Assembly (NCBI GenBank): GCA_964651045.1
Contig: CAZYVD010000033.1
Span: 1 to 28,008, forward strand
Length of the DNA: 28,008 nucleotides
Source of the DNA: CAZYVD01 sp964651045
Lineage (GTDB): Bacteria > Zhuqueibacterota > QNDG01 > DSAB01
Reading direction: 5' to 3'
Shown: piece after piece, positions 23,967 to 28,008 of the stretch
How the letters are laid out: each line of letters starts with the position of its first letter
How positions within the stretch are numbered: the stretch's first letter is position 1
Notes under the pieces: generated by a model
What the model was told of the DNA's origin: nothing
What the model saw: only the letters and a program-made list of their open reading frames with translations
Databases searched by the model: none
Position numbers and translations under genes: made by a program

Positions 23967-25457
23967 ATGTTCAAGAAAATATTAATTGCAAACAGGGGGG
24001 AGATTGCGGTAAGGGTGATCAGAGCATGCAGGGAGATGGGGATTAAGAGTGTTGCAATCTTTTCTGAGACAGATCGTTCTGCAATGCATGTTGAAATGGC
24101 AGATGAGGCTGTTTTTATAGGAGAACCGCCTCCCCTGAGGAGCTATCTGAATATGGATAGTATTTTAAGGGCGGCACGATTAACAGGCTGTGAGGCGATT
24201 CATCCAGGATATGGATTTCTGGCTGAGAACCATAAATTTTCGGAGCGCTGTGAGGCAGAGGGAATAACATTTATTGGACCAGATTCAAAGGCTCAGATGC
24301 TGGTTGGAGATAAAATAGCGTCAAGAAAGGCAATGTCAGAGGTCGGAGTACCAGTAATACCCGGAATGAGATCGGCAGGTAAAGATATAGAAGAATTTAA
24401 AAAGGCCGCAGATAGGTTAGGATATCCTGTAATGGTAAAGGCATCTGCTGGAGGTGGCGGCAAGGGGATGAGGATCGTGAGTGATCCATCAAAATTGAAA
24501 GGTTGTATTGAGGAGGGGAGACGAGAGGCAGGATCTGCATTCGGAGATGATACCGTATATCTTGAGAAGTGTCTGGTAAGACCAAGGCACATCGAATTTC
24601 AGATTTTAGCAGATAAAGAAGGAAACGCTATTCATCTTTTTGAGAGAGAATGCTCTATTCAAAGAAGACATCAAAAGATTGTTGAGGAGTCTCCCTCCAC
24701 CGCACTTGATTCTGAATTAAGGGAAAAGATGGGAAGGGCAGCACTCGATGTGGTTCGTGCCACTGGATATACAAATGCAGGCACAGTAGAATTTTTACTG
24801 GATGAGAATGGAGATTTCTATTTTCTGGAAGTTAATGCCAGAATTCAGGTAGAACATCCGGTAACAGAAATGGTTACAGGAATAGATCTTGTAAAGTGGC
24901 AGATAAGGATTGCAGCAGGAGAGAGGTTATCGGTAAAACAGGAGGATGTTGTACAGAGGGGTCATGCAATCGAGTGTAGAATATATGCCGAAGATCCAGC
25001 AAACAACTTTTTCCCTTCTCTTGGTAAGATTGTCTTTGTTAAGAATCCTGAAGGTCCAGGAATACGGGTCGACTCTGGTATCTATTCTGGTTATGAGGTA
25101 TCTCGATACTACGACCCGATTCTTTCAAAGCTGATAGTATGGGGCCAGAACAGGGATGAGTCGATTAGAAGGACTGTATGCGCTCTGTCGGATTATATCA
25201 TAATTGGGATAGAGACCACAATACCATTTCTTATCGATCTTGTTAAACATCCCGATTTTTTGAATGGAGCCATTGCTACAGATTTTCTAGAAAGGAATTT
25301 TAAAATGTGGAAAAAGTCGGATAAGTGCGATTTGCTGGATATAGCACTTGTTTCTGCTGCACTATCCGGTGAAGAGATTCAGATTGGGATTAAAAGTAAA
25401 AAGGCGATTATAAGTCCATGGAATATGTTGGGAAAGTGGAGAATAGGGGAAAAATAG
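23967..25457 (+). CDS. Biotin carboxylase subunit of an acyl-CoA carboxylase
   Basis: Uses ATP and bicarbonate to carboxylate biotin on its carrier partner. 496 aa: an N-terminal pre-ATP-grasp domain (FKKILIANRGEIAVRVIRAC), an ATP-grasp domain with the glycine-rich loop KASAGGGGKGMRIV, ERECSIQRRHQKIVEESPS, and EVNARIQVEHPVTEMVTG, which holds the catalytic Glu, Asn and Arg residues, then the C-terminal domain (HAIECRIYAEDP, YDPILSKLIVWG). It is slightly longer than stand-alone AccC (~450 aa) and lacks a fused biotin domain. It resembles the carboxylase subunits of propionyl-, methylcrotonyl- or geranyl-CoA carboxylases. AAGGAA precedes the ATG. The carrier gene follows after 12 bp. Confidence 0.95.
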   Translation: MFKKILIANRGEIAVRVIRACREMGIKSVAIFSETDRSAMHVEMADEAVFIGEPPPLRSYLNMDSILRAARLTGCEAIHPGYGFLAENHKFSERCEAEGITFIGPDSKAQMLVGDKIASRKAMSEVGVPVIPGMRSAGKDIEEFKKAADRLGYPVMVKASAGGGGKGMRIVSDPSKLKGCIEEGRREAGSAFGDDTVYLEKCLVRPRHIEFQILADKEGNAIHLFERECSIQRRHQKIVEESPSTALDSELREKMGRAALDVVRATGYTNAGTVEFLLDENGDFYFLEVNARIQVEHPVTEMVTGIDLVKWQIRIAAGERLSVKQEDVVQRGHAIECRIYAEDPANNFFPSLGKIVFVKNPEGPGIRVDSGIYSGYEVSRYYDPILSKLIVWGQNRDESIRRTVCALSDYIIIGIETTIPFLIDLVKHPDFLNGAIATDFLERNFKMWKKSDKCDLLDIALVSAALSGEEIQIGIKSKKAIISPWNMLGKWRIGEK

Positions 25458-25469
25458 GAGGATCTAGTA

Positions 25470-25970
25470 GTGGAGCATGAATTTATCTCTGGCGATAGAA
25501 TATATACGATAAATTTGGAAAAAAGGGATGGCAAATTTAAGGCTGTCCTGGATAACAGAGAGTTTGAAATCGATCTATATGAGATTTCGTCAAACCATTT
25601 TTCGATCTTAATCGAGAACAGATCATATTCTGTATATCATTTCAGGAGGGAGAGCACTCAATATATTGTGATAAATGGACACTCTTACTGCTTTGAGATT
25701 GGAGGTGAAGAGGATACTCTTGGAACAAAGACAGATAAGGCTCTTGGTGAAGGATTGATAATCAAGGCACCGATGCCTGGTACAATATTAAAGATAGATG
25801 TCAAGGAGGGAGATACTGTTGAGGAAGGTGAGTGTCTTGCAGTAGTGGAAGCCATGAAAATGGAAACAGGACTATATTCAACAGTAAGGGCAAAAGTAAA
25901 GAAGATCTTTGTTGACAGTGGGAGGCAAGTTGATGGAGGAGAGGTCATCATTGAACTGGAGAAAATATAA
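25470..25970 (+). CDS. Biotin carboxyl carrier protein of an acyl-CoA carboxylase
   Basis: 166 aa. It starts with GTG at 25470, chosen because AGGAGG sits 8 nt upstream and there is no nearby ATG. The N-terminal ~85 residues are a beta-rich domain (YTINLEKRDGKFKAVLDN, FEIGGEED) of the kind found in carboxylase alpha subunits between the carboxylase and biotin parts. Residues about 95-165 form the biotinyl domain: IKAPMPGTILKIDVKEGDTV and VVEAMKMETGL, with Lys130 as the biotinylated residue. Carboxylase and carrier, often fused in Liu-type and propionyl-CoA enzymes, are thus split here. The carboxyltransferase partner is not in the window. Confidence 0.94.
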   Translation: MEHEFISGDRIYTINLEKRDGKFKAVLDNREFEIDLYEISSNHFSILIENRSYSVYHFRRESTQYIVINGHSYCFEIGGEEDTLGTKTDKALGEGLIIKAPMPGTILKIDVKEGDTVEEGECLAVVEAMKMETGLYSTVRAKVKKIFVDSGRQVDGGEVIIELEKI

Positions 25971-25989
25971 ATAGGAGGCAATAACAGAG

Positions 25990-26889
25990 ATGCTTACGAG
26001 TTTTGAATCTATCATTGATGAAGCAAGGAAAAGAAAAGGTGGAAGAAAGATAGTAGTTGCAGGAGCAGAAGGCAGGGCAGTGATGGAGGCGGTCGCTGCT
26101 GCAAAGAGGGATGGAATAATAGAGCCGATTCTTGTCGGTAATAGTGATAAGATTAACGAGCTTGCAGACCAGATCGGCCTTTCGTTAGAGGATATAAGAG
26201 TGTACGATGAAAGAGGAGATGAAGAGACTGCAGACATGTCTGTTCGGCTTGTACATGACGGTAAGGCGGATGGAGTGATGAAGGGAAAGGTGAACACACC
26301 AACTCTTTTAAAGGCAGTATTAAATAAAAAGTATAATTTAAGAAAGGATAATCTTTTAAGTCATATTGCCCTCCTTGAATTACCCACATATCATAAGCTG
26401 CTGATGATTACAGATGGCGGCATGGTGATTCAGCCCGATCTTGAACAAAAGGCAGAGATAATTCGGAATGGAGCACAAATGATGCAGAAGCTTGGCATAG
26501 AGAGGCCGAAGGTTGCAGTTCTTGCAGCAATCGAAAAAGTAAACCCAGATATGCCAGAGACAGTAGACGGTGAGAAGCTTTCGCAAATGGCCCGTGAAGG
26601 CAGGCTTGGAGAGGTTGTAGTAGAGGGCCCCCTTGCAGTGGATATTGTATTTTCGCAAGAGGCGGCAAAAATAAAGGGTGTTGAGAGTGTTGTATCGGGG
26701 GATCCTGATATTCTACTCGTGCCAAATGTTGCATGCGGCAATATTTTTGCCAAGGGGCTCTGGCATCTTGCTAATGCGAAAATAGGGGGATTGGTTCTAG
26801 GGGCAAGAAAACCTGTAATATTGCTCTCACGTTCAGACGATGCAGAGACTAAATTGAATTCCATTGCTCTTGCAGTGGTGATTTCCTGA
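25990..26889 (+). CDS. ptb: Phosphate butyryltransferase (phosphate acyltransferase family)
   Basis: Transfers an acyl group between CoA and phosphate, butyryl-CoA or branched acyl-CoA to the acyl-phosphate, which a kinase can use to make ATP. 299 aa, as expected for Ptb. Visible family motifs are VAGAEGRAVMEAV at the N-terminus, VMKGKVNTPTLLKAVLNK, ITDGGMVIQPDLEQKAEI, VAVLAAIEKVNP and VVSGDPDILLVPN. The last 40 residues hold GLVLGARKPVILLSRSD. A phosphate acetyltransferase is the main alternative; the KGKVNT and GGMVIQP forms favour Ptb. No butyrate kinase gene follows in the window. AGGAGG lies 11 nt upstream. Confidence 0.88.
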   Translation: MLTSFESIIDEARKRKGGRKIVVAGAEGRAVMEAVAAAKRDGIIEPILVGNSDKINELADQIGLSLEDIRVYDERGDEETADMSVRLVHDGKADGVMKGKVNTPTLLKAVLNKKYNLRKDNLLSHIALLELPTYHKLLMITDGGMVIQPDLEQKAEIIRNGAQMMQKLGIERPKVAVLAAIEKVNPDMPETVDGEKLSQMAREGRLGEVVVEGPLAVDIVFSQEAAKIKGVESVVSGDPDILLVPNVACGNIFAKGLWHLANAKIGGLVLGARKPVILLSRSDDAETKLNSIALAVVIS

Positions 26890-26923
26890 TAAAGCTTTCA
26901 GGATTTTTGAGGCCCTAATTTTT

Positions 26924-27307
26924 ATGAAAAGAATTGGACAGATATTAAAGATTGGTGATATTTTTGTAATATCATTCATATCTATCTCTTTTGTGGCAAC
27001 TTTTTTTATATTCAGACTTCTTCCAAATAAGGGATGGTTTGCATCAATCTATGTTAATGGGAGGCAGGTCTATCATCTTTCCTTAATGGAAAAAAAGGAT
27101 GTTATTGTAATGGGTGCACAGGGTAGAGTAAGAGTAAGAATAGAGGATGGCAGGATCTGGGTTGTTGAATCCACCTGTAAACAGAAGATATGCGTCAGGA
27201 GCGGAAAGATCAGCCGTATTGGGGAGGTCATTGTCTGTATACCAAACCGTGTTATGATCCGCATAGATGGTAAAGCGAGATTAGATGTTGATGGAGTTAC
27301 AATGTAG
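26924..27307 (+). CDS. NusG domain II-containing membrane protein
   Basis: 127 aa with one N-terminal membrane helix (about residues 13-31, FVISFISISFVATFFIF) followed by an extracytoplasmic beta-rich domain of the NusG_II family (YVNGRQVYHLSL, VRVRIEDGRIWVVESTCKQKICVRSG, EVIVCIPNRVMIRI). The Cys pair in STCKQKIC and the CIPNRV motif are characteristic. The name reflects fold similarity to domain II of NusG and does not imply a role in transcription elongation. Such genes frequently neighbour Gx transporter and apbE/rnf genes; the Gx gene follows here after 7 bp. The role is unknown, possibly linked to flavin- or quinone-related membrane redox systems. Confidence 0.88.
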   Translation: MKRIGQILKIGDIFVISFISISFVATFFIFRLLPNKGWFASIYVNGRQVYHLSLMEKKDVIVMGAQGRVRVRIEDGRIWVVESTCKQKICVRSGKISRIGEVIVCIPNRVMIRIDGKARLDVDGVTM

Positions 27308-27314
27308 AGAGTAG

Positions 27315-27836
27315 ATGAAGTCGACGAGTAGATATATAAATATTGCAATGTTGTCTGCAGCAGGATCGGTTCTATTTATTGTAGAAACACTAATTGAGGC
27401 TCCTTTCCCATGGATACGTCTTGGCCTGGCAAATATTGTGACACTGATTGCCCTGCAGTGGTGGGGCCTCAAAGAGGCTTTTGCTGTTGTCGTACTGAGA
27501 GTTTTTATAGGCAGCCTCATCATTGGAAGGTTGTTTCACCCTGTATTCTTTCTTTCGATTTCTGGAAGCCTGACAGCAGCATTCGTAATGGCTTTGGCAA
27601 TGCAGTATAATGAAAAATTATTTAGTCTCATTGGGATAAGCATAATCGGAGCAACGGTAAAGAATATGACGCAGCTATCAGTAGTCTATTTGATCTATAT
27701 AAGACAGATTACAGTTTTTTATTTAATTCCTCTATTTTTATTTATTTCTATTGTAAGCGGTTTTTTAGTTGGCATTGCTGCATTGTTAATATCCAAATCT
27801 TCTGTTATCTCGACTATTTATAGGACACAGATATAA
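27315..27836 (+). CDS. Gx transporter family protein (heptaprenyl diphosphate synthase component I-like)
   Basis: 173 aa, five to six membrane helices. The N-terminal motif IRLGLANIVTLIALQWWG and the Gly-rich segments GSLIIGRLF and SISGSLTAAFVMALAM define the Gx family, an S-component-like membrane protein once labelled heptaprenyl diphosphate synthase component I because of its neighbours. It probably imports a small molecule, perhaps a precursor for isoprenoid quinone or flavin modification; this is not shown. The ATG follows the NusG_II stop after 7 bp. Usual neighbours elsewhere (a polyprenyl synthase, ApbE, Rnf subunits) would lie beyond the end of the window. Confidence 0.9.
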   Translation: MKSTSRYINIAMLSAAGSVLFIVETLIEAPFPWIRLGLANIVTLIALQWWGLKEAFAVVVLRVFIGSLIIGRLFHPVFFLSISGSLTAAFVMALAMQYNEKLFSLIGISIIGATVKNMTQLSVVYLIYIRQITVFYLIPLFLFISIVSGFLVGIAALLISKSSVISTIYRTQI

Positions 27837-28008
27837 CGGATTTGGCGAATATTTACAGATTCAGTTTTCTTGGAGTTATCCGTGTACATCTATTAAATCA
27901 GTGCAGGTCTGTGTTCTATTTTATCAAGATAAAAAAAACCCTTTCTATCAGGTGGATATTATGTTACAATTGTAACGCAAGATCATGTATGTTTGTTTGG
28001 CGGCATAG
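27837..28008. other. Intergenic end region with a perfect palindrome
   Basis: No gene is apparent in this last 172 bp. A 6-bp inverted repeat ACGGAT/ATCCGT (27836-27841 and 27878-27883) is separated by 36 nt. The run of eight A at 27931-27938 precedes a TATTAT (27957-27962) that abuts the palindrome GTTACAATTGTAAC (27963-27976). The region may hold the promoter and operator of a downstream gene outside the window. Confidence 0.4.
27963..27976. promoter_or_regulatory. Perfect 14-bp palindrome, operator candidate
   Basis: GTTACAATTGTAAC is fully self-complementary and contains TACA-AT-TGTA, the core of the TACAnnTGTA operators bound by BlaI/MecI/CopY-type winged-helix repressors. It directly follows a TATTAT that could be a -10 element. 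No repressor gene of this family is visible in the window. Confidence 0.45.

Noticed and set aside
26430..26864. 144-aa minus-strand reading frame opposite ptb
   Set aside because: Shadow of a gene with clear family motifs; no separate promoter or ribosome binding site.
1..28008. CRISPR array, transposase, integrase, phage or toxin-antitoxin genes
   Set aside because: No spaced direct repeats and no genes of these families were seen on either strand.

Overview
The window looks like a chromosomal segment from a Gram-negative bacterium of moderately low GC, most likely of the FCB superphylum or a neighbouring candidate phylum. This placement is inference. It rests on the C-terminal sorting/FlgD-like domain of a secreted subtilase (NYPNPFN at the start, a SGIY turn, KIMLVR at the end), a DUF5686 protein, outer-membrane barrels with a C-terminal Phe, several lipoproteins together with lspA, and an IleS2 resembling those of Bacteroidetes. 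No tRNA, rRNA, CRISPR array, transposase or phage gene was found. Coding density is high.

Layout. (1) 166-2211: secreted S8 protease behind its own promoter. (2) 2312-11420: a long, tightly packed plus-strand operon led by a good sigma70-type promoter: divIVA, a lipoprotein, MTA phosphorylase, ileS, a TraR/DksA-family zinc-finger protein, lspA, an RluD-family pseudouridine synthase, a glycosyltransferase-like protein and a Nif3 protein. Its backbone (divIVA, ileS, ylyA-like, lspA, rluD-like) matches the order known from Bacillus, interrupted by two inserted genes. (3) 11495-14665: a divergent cell-envelope locus. A barrel protein and a lipocalin-like lipoprotein lie on the minus strand; an ECF sigma factor, a zinc-type anti-sigma factor and a secreted coiled-coil protein lie on the plus strand. 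(4) 14912-15811: a PflX-type radical SAM protein on the minus strand. (5) 15956-19686: a DUF5686 outer-membrane protein followed by a two-gene inner-membrane pair (an uncharacterised multi-pass protein and DUF2752). (6) 19786-21885: an M3-family peptidase lipoprotein on the minus strand, separated from region 5 by a 15-bp perfect hairpin. (7) 22062-27836: a plus-strand run of an exported metallophosphoesterase, a LiuC-like enoyl-CoA hydratase, a biotin carboxylase, a biotin carrier protein, phosphate butyryltransferase, a NusG-domain-II protein and a Gx transporter.

How the genes work together. The first operon joins division/polarity, isoleucyl-tRNA charging, lipoprotein maturation and rRNA modification. 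Its LspA would process the lipoproteins encoded elsewhere in the window. Region 3 has the layout of an envelope-stress circuit. Region 7 carries an acyl-CoA carboxylation/hydration module without its carboxyltransferase, plus a Ptb that could release acyl-phosphate for ATP synthesis. I did not see an unmistakably new defence or mobile system. The items most worth a second look are the swapped HIGH motif in IleS, the conserved operon with its insertion, the ECF-sigma envelope locus, the carboxylase lacking its partner, and a perfect 14-bp palindrome at the right edge.
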